DNA of 64,000 nucleotides, taken from contig NZ_JABAOB010000001.1 in assembly GCF_012726295.1 (NCBI RefSeq), positions 186,001 through 250,000 of the forward strand. Direction: 5' to 3'. A program made the translations under genes and the position numbers. The stretch is from Chitinophaga sp. Ak27 (GTDB taxonomy: Bacteria > Bacteroidota > Bacteroidia > Chitinophagales > Chitinophagaceae). Shown piece by piece: positions 54,513 through 63,694 of this stretch (position 1 is its first letter; each line of letters begins with the position of its first letter). The notes beneath the pieces were generated by a model. The model made no database searches, was not told the DNA's origin, and saw only the letters and a program-made list of their open reading frames with translations.

Positions 54513-57500
54513 ATGATTTTACCCAAACAACACAGGGAACGCTCCACTCGTTCCACAAAACCTTTATGCCCCGGAACGTCCATAAAAAAAGTCCTACTCA
54601 GCCTTCTTCTACTCCCTATGCTGCAACTCAGCGTGAGGGCGATGGGGCAAAATATAACATTACACCTGAAAAATAGTCCGTTTAAAAACGCACTGGAAGC
54701 TATCAAGTCACAAAGTGGTTATGATCTAGTATTGGTGCAATCTCATCTGGAAGGTGCACATCCGGTATCTATAGACCTGGTGAATGGCAACATTCAGGAG
54801 GCTATGGCTATATTGACTAACGGTCAACCGGTTAGTTATGAAATCAAGGAAAAAGCGATCATCCTTCAGCGGAAAGAAAACTGGAAAGACGGGATTGCTC
54901 GTGAGTATCAAAAACAACCTGTTTCCGGGCAGGTAAGGGATGAAAACGGCGTATTACTTCCGGGAGTCACCGTGCATGTCAAAGGTACTACTAACGGCGC
55001 CAACACCGACGAAAAAGGCAATTTCAGACTAGATGTGTCTAAAGGGGATATTTTAGTGATAAGTTATGTGGGGTATGAAACAAAAGAAATATCCTTTAAT
55101 GGACAGCACTCACTGGATATCCGCCTAAAACTTTCAGAAAGTGCGCTGAGTGAAGTAATAGTAGTAGGTTACGGTACACAAAAGAAAGGTAATTTAACCG
55201 GTGCGGTGTCTACTATCGATTCAAAAATTCTGGAAAACAGGCCCGTTACAAGGCTATCCCAGGCTTTACAGGGAGCAGTCGCCAACCTGAATATCACAAC
55301 TACGTACGGCGGAGGAGCTCCCAATGCAACGCAATCCTTTAATATTCGTGGCTATACAGGTCTGGGGACTACGCAAGGCCCGTTAATTGTCATTGACGGT
55401 GTTCAGGCAGGTGATATAAATGCGATAAACCCTTCTGACATAGAAAATATCTCCATCATAAAGGATGCTGCAGCTGCTGCCGTCTACGGCTCAAGCGCAC
55501 CTTATGGCGTTATACTGATCACCACCAAAAAAGGTAAAACGGGCAAGCCGACCATTTCCTATAACAATACCATCACGACCAATGTTCCCATAGGGCTACC
55601 CAAAATGATCAACTCACTTGATTTTGCGGCACTATTTAATGAAGCGGGCAGTAATGCAGGTTACGGGCCTACCAATTATTTTTCAGCCGATCTGATTCAA
55701 AGAATGAAAGACTATCAGGTTGGAACACTTAAAACGGAGACAATGGCCAATCCAAATCCAGGAAGCGATTCATGGTTGGGCTATTTTGGAGCAAATTCCA
55801 ATAATGATTGGTTTAAAGTTTATTATAAAAATTCGCAGGTAATTCAGCAACACAATTTAAGCATATCAGGAGGCAGTGAGAAGACTAAATACTTTGTGGG
55901 TTTAGGATACAATGATAAACCCGGTATGTATCGTTATGGCAAGGATATTTACCGGAGATATAATTTGAGAGTCAATTTAAGCAACAAAATTAGCGATTGG
56001 CTTGAATTTAATATAAGGTCCACCTATTCCAAAGAAACATACGATGCCCCATGGGCCGGAGGAGGACGCACCGGAGGCAACTGGATGCACCAGATTGCCC
56101 GTAAGCATCCCAACCTGCCTTTATATAATCCCAACGGTGAGTTATCTGAGCCCAGTGATGTCCTGTTAATGGAAAAGGCCGGCCGTCATCTGGAAGCGTG
56201 GGACAAGCCACTGCTCACGGGCGAACTTGTGATTACACCTGTTAAAGGATGGTCAACAACATTCAATTATACCTATGAAGCAAATATCAGTAATATCAAT
56301 GATCATGTTGCAACAGTATTTCAAACGCTGCCAAGCGGCAAACCGGCTCCAATCGCTTATACTTACCCCAACAGTTTTTCACGGAATATATCCTTCGGCT
56401 ATCATCACGTTTTTAATGCCTTTTCAAGCTATGAGACAAGTTTCCGCCAGCATAATTTCCGGATACTAGCTGGTTTTGTAAGCGAATTACAGGATAACAT
56501 GAGCCTATATGCAGGCAATAGTCAGTTATATACTGATAATATTCCTTCTTTGTCAACAGCTTATGGAAAAACACCATCTGTAAGTGATTACAGGGCACAA
56601 TTAGCTTCAGAAGGATTTTTCGGCAGATTCAATTATGATTATAACGGAAAATATTTGCTGGAACTGACGGGAAGGTATGATGGAACTTCAAGGTTTTTGC
56701 ATTCCTCCAGATGGGGATTCTATCCGGGTATGTCCGCCGGATGGAATATTCATAACGAAGACTTCTGGAAAAAAGGGGAGATATCAACTTATATAAATTC
56801 ATTAAAAATAAGAGGTTCTTATGGCAGTCTGGGCGATCAGTCGTTCGGAGATGCGACCAATTCCGCTTATTGGTATCCATTTTATCCCGGATTAGGAACA
56901 TCATCCACGACCAGTACTAATTGGTATTTTGCCAATGGAAGAGAAGCGGCAACAAATGCCCCGGGGCTGGTGAATACAAATGTTACCTGGGTAACTACCA
57001 CCACATTGAATTTAGGGGCTGATGTAACAGCGCTAAATGACCGGCTTTCTGTTGCTTTCGATTGGTATAAAAGAAGTGCCAAAGACTATTTGGGGCCTGC
57101 CCGTAATTTACCCGCCGTGTTGGGAACAGGAGTTCCTTCAGAAAATGCGGCAGCTATTGAAACAAAAGGTTTTGAACTTACTTTGGGATGGAAAGACCAT
57201 GTAGGTGAGCTATATTATAATCTGCGTGCCACCTTAAGTAATTACAAGGGAATTGTTACCCGCTATCCCAACGACCAGAAATTGTTAAGTAACTGGTATG
57301 AAGGAGAGAAAATGGGCGAAATTTGGGGCTATCAGACAGTAGGCTATTTTAAAGATGATACTGATGTGGCAAAATCGCCTGTACAAAATTACATTTACAC
57401 TAAATGGGGAGCAGGAGATATTAAATATGCCGACCTAAACGGAGACGGAAAAATAGACAGAGGCTCAAATACATTATCAGATCACGGTGACTTAAAAGTT

Positions 57501-58007
57501 ATCGGTAACACTACTCCGCAGTATCAATACGGCTTCTTCGCCAACCTGAACTGGAAAACCCTTGATGTAGGTTTCTTTATTCAGGGCGTTGCCAAAAGAA
57601 ACGCATTTGTCGGCGGCGACTATTTTTGGGGCATCGTAGGAAGCGAATGGCAAAGCTCCGTTTTTACAGTACATAACGACAGATGGACCCCTACTACGCC
57701 TAACGGCTATTTCCCCAAATATTACATGAGTGGTGAAATGAGTAAGAATGAACAAACTCAATCGAAATATTTACAAAATGCCGGGTATTTAAGACTGAAG
57801 AATATTCAAATTGGATATACCATTCCTCAAAATCTACTTGGAAAGATCGGCGTACAAAGAGTACGGTTTTTTGTAATGGCAGAAAACGTGTTCACCATCA
57901 CACCGCTTAAAAAACATTCAACAATGGACCCCGAAATCTTCTTTAGCGATGGTAAAATATACCCGCTTCAACGAGGTTATTCAGGAGGCATTAATGTAAC
58001 GTTTTAA
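54513..58007 (+). CDS. SusC/RagA TonB-linked transporter with STN signalling domain
   Basis: 1164 residues. Long N-terminal leader with hydrophobic VLLSLLLLPMLQLSVRA, STN domain (about 47-112; LHLKNSPFKNALEAIKSQSG), carboxypeptidase-like domain (about 138-205; VSGQVRDENGVLLPGVTVHV), plug start SEVIVVGYGTQKKGNLTGA, and barrel ending GYSGGINVTF. It resembles the SusC at 3016 in the barrel (for example AFFVGGD-type loops and IGNTTPQYQYG). It pairs with the SusD 24 bp downstream and signals through the FecR/FecI encoded upstream. Confidence 0.95.
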   Translation: MILPKQHRERSTRSTKPLCPGTSIKKVLLSLLLLPMLQLSVRAMGQNITLHLKNSPFKNALEAIKSQSGYDLVLVQSHLEGAHPVSIDLVNGNIQEAMAILTNGQPVSYEIKEKAIILQRKENWKDGIAREYQKQPVSGQVRDENGVLLPGVTVHVKGTTNGANTDEKGNFRLDVSKGDILVISYVGYETKEISFNGQHSLDIRLKLSESALSEVIVVGYGTQKKGNLTGAVSTIDSKILENRPVTRLSQALQGAVANLNITTTYGGGAPNATQSFNIRGYTGLGTTQGPLIVIDGVQAGDINAINPSDIENISIIKDAAAAAVYGSSAPYGVILITTKKGKTGKPTISYNNTITTNVPIGLPKMINSLDFAALFNEAGSNAGYGPTNYFSADLIQRMKDYQVGTLKTETMANPNPGSDSWLGYFGANSNNDWFKVYYKNSQVIQQHNLSISGGSEKTKYFVGLGYNDKPGMYRYGKDIYRRYNLRVNLSNKISDWLEFNIRSTYSKETYDAPWAGGGRTGGNWMHQIARKHPNLPLYNPNGELSEPSDVLLMEKAGRHLEAWDKPLLTGELVITPVKGWSTTFNYTYEANISNINDHVATVFQTLPSGKPAPIAYTYPNSFSRNISFGYHHVFNAFSSYETSFRQHNFRILAGFVSELQDNMSLYAGNSQLYTDNIPSLSTAYGKTPSVSDYRAQLASEGFFGRFNYDYNGKYLLELTGRYDGTSRFLHSSRWGFYPGMSAGWNIHNEDFWKKGEISTYINSLKIRGSYGSLGDQSFGDATNSAYWYPFYPGLGTSSTTSTNWYFANGREAATNAPGLVNTNVTWVTTTTLNLGADVTALNDRLSVAFDWYKRSAKDYLGPARNLPAVLGTGVPSENAAAIETKGFELTLGWKDHVGELYYNLRATLSNYKGIVTRYPNDQKLLSNWYEGEKMGEIWGYQTVGYFKDDTDVAKSPVQNYIYTKWGAGDIKYADLNGDGKIDRGSNTLSDHGDLKVIGNTTPQYQYGFFANLNWKTLDVGFFIQGVAKRNAFVGGDYFWGIVGSEWQSSVFTVHNDRWTPTTPNGYFPKYYMSGEMSKNEQTQSKYLQNAGYLRLKNIQIGYTIPQNLLGKIGVQRVRFFVMAENVFTITPLKKHSTMDPEIFFSDGKIYPLQRGYSGGINVTF

Positions 58008-58030
58008 TTATCATTTTAAATTCCGTACAG

Positions 58031-59812
58031 ATGATTATAAATAAATTCATACTACCTCTTGCAATTGTCACTGTTTCCTTCGTTTCCTGCAAAAAAGATT
58101 TTTTGAACAGAACACCTGAAACATCAATTTCTGATGAAGACTACTGGAAGACTACGAATGACCTAAGGTTGTATACAAACAGGTTTTATAACCAGTTACC
58201 AAGCTATATAAAGCAGTTCTTTACCTTGGCCAATTTCAGCATGGATGATGAACAAGGTTCTGATAATATGATCAATAGAAACTACAGTACATTCCTAAAT
58301 GGGGAATTTACGCTTCCACCGTCTGGCGCCGGCTGGTCATCTGGTGATTGGGCAGCCATCAGAAGCGTAAATTATTTTTTAGGTAAGTACGAATCTGTGA
58401 CCGGCGATCAGACGGCTATTAATAAATATCTAGGAGAGGCTTTATTCTTCAAGGCAAGTTATTACTTTGATAAATTAAGGAAATTCGGGGACCTACCGTG
58501 GCTACCTAAAGCACTATCTACTAATGATTCTACCATACTGTATGCTCCCCGGGTTTCAAGAAGCATTATCGCCGACAGTATTATAATCCTTTTAGATAAT
58601 GCTATTAGTTTACTCCCCGCCAAAGGAGACGCCGCCAACGGTTATGAAGACCTCCGGGTGTATAAAGAACTGGCGGCGCTGCTTCAATCCCGTATCGCCT
58701 TATATGAGGGTACCTGGGAAAAATACCATGCAAACGATGTATTTGGAGTGAAGGGAGCAGACGGTTCCAAATATTTGGCAAAAGCCGTAACAGCGGCACA
58801 ACTGGTAATGAGCAATCCTAAATTAGGCTTGGATAATGTAGGACAACCAAATGGATATTGGAACCTATTCAATCAATTAAGTTATGCGGGAAGTAAGGAA
58901 ATTATGCTTTGGCGACAATATAATGCCCAGGACGGAAACGTAACCTATATTTCCACTTATATGACAGGAGGAGGAGGACGCGGTATCAGTAAAAGTCTGG
59001 TGGAATCTTATCTATGCACCGACGGTCAGCCCATTAGTGTAAGCCCCCTATATAAAGGTGATGCGAATTTGATTAACGTAGCTGCCAACAGAGATCCCAG
59101 ACTGGCTCAAACTATACAAATCAATGATGGTTGGCATTATATCTCAGATACATCCCGTTTTTGGCATCCTGCATGGGGAGGCGCAGCCGAAGATAGAGAT
59201 TATACCGGGTACCAAATTTATAAAGGATTAAACACTTCGTCCGCTCAACATATCATAGGAAGCGGCACCCAGGGAATTATTTACTACAGGTATGCTGAAG
59301 CATTATTGAATTATATTGAGGCGAAAGCAGAACTGGGACAAGCCGCACAAGCCGATGTAGATATGTCTGTCAATTTATTGAGAAGAAGAGTAGGTATGCC
59401 TGATTTGATCATTGCAAATATTACAAATGATCCAAACTGGCTATTTCCGTCCCTGTCACCGTTAATTAACGAAATCAGAAGGGAAAGAAGAGTAGAACTA
59501 GCTGTGGAAGGATATCGCCATGACGATATCTGGCGCTGGGCTGCTGCAGATAAGCTAATAAAAGGATGGAATCCAAAAGGCGCTAAAAGAAGCCAGTTCT
59601 TGGGCATTCCCAACGGCAGCGGAGGAAATTTTGACGCTACTTTAACATCATTATATCCTGTTGACGAATATGACTATATCACCCCCTATAAAAATAATGT
59701 GGTTGGAACCTCCGGATATGATTTCAAAACAGACAGGGACTACCTTTCGCCCATACCAACAGACCAGTTAATTCTAAACCCTAACTTAAATCCGCAAAAC
59801 CCTGGTTGGTAA
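58031..59812 (+). CDS. SusD/RagB family outer-membrane glycan-binding lipoprotein
   Basis: 593 residues with lipobox VSFVSC followed by KKDFLNRTPETSISDEDYWK. The LGEALFFKASYYFDKLRKFG helix and the C-terminal RRERRVELAVEGYRHDDIWR motif are clear. It ends in ILNPNLNPQNPGW, very like the SusD at 1189 (QNPGWDTP), and the two SusC partners are also similar, so the two loci may be related paralogues. Last gene of its operon; a strong hairpin follows. Confidence 0.95.
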   Translation: MIINKFILPLAIVTVSFVSCKKDFLNRTPETSISDEDYWKTTNDLRLYTNRFYNQLPSYIKQFFTLANFSMDDEQGSDNMINRNYSTFLNGEFTLPPSGAGWSSGDWAAIRSVNYFLGKYESVTGDQTAINKYLGEALFFKASYYFDKLRKFGDLPWLPKALSTNDSTILYAPRVSRSIIADSIIILLDNAISLLPAKGDAANGYEDLRVYKELAALLQSRIALYEGTWEKYHANDVFGVKGADGSKYLAKAVTAAQLVMSNPKLGLDNVGQPNGYWNLFNQLSYAGSKEIMLWRQYNAQDGNVTYISTYMTGGGGRGISKSLVESYLCTDGQPISVSPLYKGDANLINVAANRDPRLAQTIQINDGWHYISDTSRFWHPAWGGAAEDRDYTGYQIYKGLNTSSAQHIIGSGTQGIIYYRYAEALLNYIEAKAELGQAAQADVDMSVNLLRRRVGMPDLIIANITNDPNWLFPSLSPLINEIRRERRVELAVEGYRHDDIWRWAAADKLIKGWNPKGAKRSQFLGIPNGSGGNFDATLTSLYPVDEYDYITPYKNNVVGTSGYDFKTDRDYLSPIPTDQLILNPNLNPQNPGW

Positions 59813-59866
59813 AATAATGGCAGTTCAAAAAAAATTACATCTATTTTCTAAAAGAAATTTCTACTC

Positions 59867-59900
59867 CTCAGCAACTGCTACTAAAAAAGCAGTTGCTGAG
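59867..59900 (+). terminator. Terminator of the FecI-FecR-SusC-SusD operon
   Basis: A perfect 13-bp stem (CTCAGCAACTGCT with its complement) around an A-rich loop, 55 bp after the SusD stop, followed by ATATTCTTTC. Confidence 0.8.
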
Positions 59901-59937
59901 ATATTCTTTCAACCTATAAATCATTAAATCAAAACCC

Positions 59938-60191
59938 AAAGTAGGCCTGTTCAGATTGGCCGAAGAATTAGGAAAATATATCGCAGGCGTGCAAGATCTT
60001 CGGCTACAGACCGCAATAGCTTTTACAGACACTGGGAGCTATTTGAGGCAAGAGGAGAGGCCGCCTTTCAGAAAATCAGCAGAAAGAAGCCCATATTAAA
60101 GAATCGGATGGAACCCGAAATGGAGACAGCGGTCATTAAATATCATGAATACCACCGTTATCCGACCCGATATATCGCCCAGCCGCATTAA
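59938..60191 (+). mobile_element. IS481-type transposase remnant (N-terminal part)
   Basis: Spread over three frames: KVGLFRLAEELGKY, RACKIFGY, then RNSFYRHWELFEARGEAAFQ and KISRKKPILKNRMEPEMETA. This is the N-terminal HTH and linker of IS481-like transposases (LGNVSQACKVMGYSRDSFYR in intact relatives). Two or more frameshifts, no DDE domain. It could be from the same element type as the C-terminal fragment at 21000-21313. Confidence 0.7.
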
Positions 60192-60266
60192 TCTGACTGT
60201 AAGATCAAATCAGGACTATTACAGTCAAAAAAATACGTAAATATTATTTTATAGGGAAGATCAGTA

Positions 60267-61304
60267 TTACAATTTACTGTCACAATGCACCATTAACGTA
60301 GTGGGCATTGTACATAGTTGAGATAGCCTAGTTGCAGATGGTGCATCAGAAAATTTACTCTTTAAAATATCCAATAGTAATTCCATTGCTTTTTCTCCCT
60401 GTTTATAAGGGTATTGTTCGATGGATACTAAAGGAGGATCAGCAATATGATTCGTGATTGGCAGGTTCGCGTAACTTCCGAATGCAATTTCATCGCTACT
60501 TAAAAAATTATGTTGTCGAACATACTGCACGGCATCCATGTGTACATATTCATTAAAAGTTATTATGGCAGTAGGAGTTTTCTTCAATGTGAGTAATTTC
60601 TGCATGGCTGCGTAAGTGCTTTCTTTTGAAAAGTCCGTTTTCTCTACCAACTGCATATTTACCTTTATTTTTCGCTTCGAAATCCCGTCAACGTATCCTT
60701 TAAATCTTTCTTTACTAGCCTGCAGCTTAGAAGGACCGTTAATCAAAGCAATGTTCCTAAACCCGTGAACAAAAAACCAGTCGACCATTTCAACTGTGCC
60801 TTTATATAGATCGCAACACACCATATTGGTATCAACAGAATGCGGCACACGGTCAAAATAAACAATCGGAATGCCATAGTTTGAAAGTGGGTCAAGATGT
60901 TTGATGGATGTTGTTTCTTTTGCCAGGGAAATAATCAACCCATCTACCCGCTGTTTTTTCATAGTGCCAGCCACTTTGGTCTCCTGAATCAGATTATCGT
61001 AGCTTTGTCCCAATAGAATACTATAATCATGTTGCAAAGCAACAGACTCGATTCCACTTATTGCTTCAGAGAAAAACTCCTCTCTAATATGTGGCACAAT
61101 GACTCCTATTACATTTGTTCTCTTCTGTCTGAAACCAATTGCCAGTGAATTAGGTTCATACCCAATTTCTGCCGCTAATCTCTGCACTCTCTCCCTTGTG
61201 ACGCTACTAATACGTGGATTGTTACTCAAGGCCCTGGATACTGTCGAAGGGGACAACCTTAGCTTTGCTGCTATTTCCTTAATTGTAGGTATTTTCTTGT
61301 TCAC
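60267..61304 (-). CDS. LacI family transcriptional regulator
   Basis: 345 residues from a GTG start; no upstream ATG is in frame. The N-terminal HTH is IKEIAAKLRLSPSTVSRALS (8-27), followed by the hinge helix ERVQRLAAEIGYEPNSLA and the periplasmic-binding-protein-like effector domain (NVIGVIVPHIREEFFSEAIS, GLIISLA, ALINGP, AIITFNEY, SIEQYPYKQGEKAMELLL). LacI proteins bind palindromes with a central CpG, and the three CAACCG(G/T)TTG sites at 46.7, 51.4 and 51.9 kb are the only such sites I found, so it may govern the GH29/sulfatase/GH20 locus. Its immediate neighbours are a SusD-SusC pair, which is the other candidate target. Confidence 0.93.
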   Translation of the reverse strand: MNKKIPTIKEIAAKLRLSPSTVSRALSNNPRISSVTRERVQRLAAEIGYEPNSLAIGFRQKRTNVIGVIVPHIREEFFSEAISGIESVALQHDYSILLGQSYDNLIQETKVAGTMKKQRVDGLIISLAKETTSIKHLDPLSNYGIPIVYFDRVPHSVDTNMVCCDLYKGTVEMVDWFFVHGFRNIALINGPSKLQASKERFKGYVDGISKRKIKVNMQLVEKTDFSKESTYAAMQKLLTLKKTPTAIITFNEYVHMDAVQYVRQHNFLSSDEIAFGSYANLPITNHIADPPLVSIEQYPYKQGEKAMELLLDILKSKFSDAPSATRLSQLCTMPTTLMVHCDSKL

Positions 61305-61762
61305 ATTTTTACTTCATATCAAAAGGTGAAGAATCATTTATTAAAATTAGACATAAATTTGTTTCAACTCCTCTTTTTTTTCTTCTAATAACTGAATTCG
61401 ATTAGATTTTAGAAAAATATTTTGGGGGAATTATGCCCTATTTAATATTTCCCAATCTGAACTCTTATGTTTTATATACCTGAATACAATTTTCTGCTAG
61501 TATCAGAACTTATAGAAAGATCGATAAATGGGACCTCTTATTTTCTCAGGAACAATAAGTCTGCCGCCCTCGAGTATGACGCCAAATCCATCTACTTTTT
61601 CGATGATCCGCGACCTGAAAATTACAGCCATGCTATCGGCTAATTATTACAATCCCCCTCTATACAATGGAATTATTCAATTGTTTTGCAGTTTAATCTA
61701 TTTCGGGAAATCATTTGATAGTAAATCTTCTAATTTCGTAAAACTATAGTTCCCTTAAAAAT
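61305..61762. other. Intergenic region between LacI and SusD
   Basis: AT-rich, with no recognised gene. Short frames on both strands at 61528-61749 and about 61500-61630 have no family resemblance. The LacI promoter should be here, but I see no clear TTTG/TAnnTTTG pair and no CAACCGGTTG site. Confidence 0.5.
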
Positions 61763-61834
61763 AAGAAACCGGAGTTTTTGAGTGCTCCCCAAAGCGTCTA
61801 AACTTTTGGGAGCACTCAAAAACTCCGATTTCTT
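61763..61834 (-). terminator. Exceptionally long hairpin after SusD
   Basis: The 27-bp arms at 61763-61789 and 61808-61834 pair with one mismatch, and four further inner pairs leave about a 10-nt loop. On the minus strand TATTTTTAAGG follows, 28 bp beyond the SusD stop, so it acts as that operon's terminator. The stem is about three times the usual length and may be a captured repeat element. Confidence 0.75.
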
Positions 61835-61861
61835 GTTCTCTAGCCAGTCTATTCGAAGGTG

Positions 61862-63676
61862 TCAATTATCCCACCAAATACGGCCTTTTGTATCAACTGA
61901 AGTCGATCCATACGCAGCGTCTTTTGAAATCATAGTACTAACTGCCGCATTATAATTTGGATCATTTAAATTAGAAGATCTGTCAAATGAGTTTCTTCTG
62001 GGTAATAAAAGATTTTGTCCTCCGTCCCAAAGGTTTTCCAGATACGCAATAGAAGAGGTACCGACCAAACCATTGTTACCCGGTCTAACATCGGTAAATT
62101 GCGGATACCCCGTACGTTTCCACATTGCCCATGCCTCCTCAGGCTGCATTAAGAAATGTACCCAGGCTTGCGTATAAATACTTGGTAAACCTAAATAAGG
62201 AATTGATGATGCAAATCCTCCGTCGGAGATACTGGCAGCATTAGGTACATTAGTATTTATAGCAATTTCCTTGTACTGGTCAAATGACGCCTGGACGCCC
62301 AAACGATACCATTGCTCAGCAGTTTTGCCCATAACACTGCTGCTTCCTTTTGCTGCAATTTCAGCCATCATAAAACAGGTTTCGGCATAACTTACTTCGA
62401 AGTATTTCATTTTGATAGTAGAACCGCTTACACTAGTTTCATCTGTGTGCATTAAACTTGTGCTAGACAAACTATTAAACCCTCCAAATCCTCCGTTTTT
62501 AACAAATAAACGTGATTGTATGGCTGATAAAAATCCTAAATTTTGCGTAGCGGTACCTTGTAAAGCAAAAGTTTTATATCTATCGCCACCAGTAGATCCG
62601 TAAGCTGTATTCTGGGCTGAAAATGGCGTAGGGTGTTTGCCCCAATAACGGACCTGGTTTTCTGGCAGCTGTAAAGCAGCCTGAGAGGTTGCATTACCTT
62701 CATTCTGAACTTTTACATATTGGGTGCAATTCGTTCCAAAATCGTTTTGACGAACCATAAACCCCATACGCGGATCATTTGTTGCTTTCAAGTGTTCAAC
62801 AAAGGGAAAAGATGCGTTGTAATTAAATAATATAACATTAATATCGTCTACATTATTACTCCAGTCCCTTGTAAAATTGATAACAAAGGAACCTGCATTG
62901 GATGAAATAATATTACCTCCAAAAGCAGAGCTTACATCATTTATTACAGCCGTAAAGTTTGCAGCATCTCTTCTTTCAAAGCGTTGTGCAATCTTTATGC
63001 GCAAAGTATTAGCCAGTGCATACCACTTCGTATAATCTCCTCCGTAAAACAAATCCTGGTTTCCCAAAGCTATCTGACTTGTTGCATTATCTCTTAACAC
63101 TGTTGCTGCTGCTTTAAGCGTTGAATCGAAGGTTTTATACAATGTCCAGTTATAATCATATGCCGGCAAAGGATATTTCGATATATTAAATGCCTGATAA
63201 TACGGTAAAGCACCAAAAACATCAGCGACCTTCCATGCATAATAAGTATCCATGATCTGGCAGATAGCCCTTAGCCCCAAATATTTAGCTTTAGTAGCTG
63301 CATCATACAAATCTATCCTGTTTATTATGCGATGCATATCACGACCTATATTGTAATATTCCCCATAATAAGGAAGTCCGGGATTAGGTCCCTTGACGGC
63401 GGAAGGTTTCCAGTACTGTCCAATCAGACCGTCTGCGCTAACGCCTTCGGGTACGATGTACTGCATATATTTCATTGTAGTTCCGTACCTCTGGGATATC
63501 TGATCACGCGATCCATAGTTCAAATCTGTTGTAACGCCGGTAAACCAGAATTCAGGAGCTACATCAGCTATCAAATTGGGATCAGTATTAAGTTCAATCA
63601 TTTTTTTCTTACATGACTGGCTTAAGCCCATTAAAACCAGCAAGGAAAAAATCGTGTATTTTTTAATATTTTTCAT
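61862..63676 (-). CDS. SusD/RagB-like outer-membrane lipoprotein (SusD-like_2 type)
   Basis: 604 residues from the ATG at 63676 (an in-frame TTG at 63682 is less likely). Lipobox LSQSC then KKKMIELNTDPNL, the NTDPN form seen in the SusD-like_2 branch and in the SusD at 21778. LRIKIAQRFERRDAANF and the AWVHFLMQPEEAWAMWKRTG segment are typical. It follows the SusC whose 3' end is at the window edge, 18 bp upstream. Confidence 0.94.
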   Translation of the reverse strand: MKNIKKYTIFSLLVLMGLSQSCKKKMIELNTDPNLIADVAPEFWFTGVTTDLNYGSRDQISQRYGTTMKYMQYIVPEGVSADGLIGQYWKPSAVKGPNPGLPYYGEYYNIGRDMHRIINRIDLYDAATKAKYLGLRAICQIMDTYYAWKVADVFGALPYYQAFNISKYPLPAYDYNWTLYKTFDSTLKAAATVLRDNATSQIALGNQDLFYGGDYTKWYALANTLRIKIAQRFERRDAANFTAVINDVSSAFGGNIISSNAGSFVINFTRDWSNNVDDINVILFNYNASFPFVEHLKATNDPRMGFMVRQNDFGTNCTQYVKVQNEGNATSQAALQLPENQVRYWGKHPTPFSAQNTAYGSTGGDRYKTFALQGTATQNLGFLSAIQSRLFVKNGGFGGFNSLSSTSLMHTDETSVSGSTIKMKYFEVSYAETCFMMAEIAAKGSSSVMGKTAEQWYRLGVQASFDQYKEIAINTNVPNAASISDGGFASSIPYLGLPSIYTQAWVHFLMQPEEAWAMWKRTGYPQFTDVRPGNNGLVGTSSIAYLENLWDGGQNLLLPRRNSFDRSSNLNDPNYNAAVSTMISKDAAYGSTSVDTKGRIWWDN

Positions 63677-63694
63677 TTTCAAAAAATATTGAAA

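Noticed and set aside
18569..60203. TTAATCTGACxGTAAG at 18569-18584 and 60188-60203 as possible IS ends
   Set aside because: A 15/16 match is expected by chance several times in 64 kb, and the sites are not placed at the expected ends of the transposase fragments.
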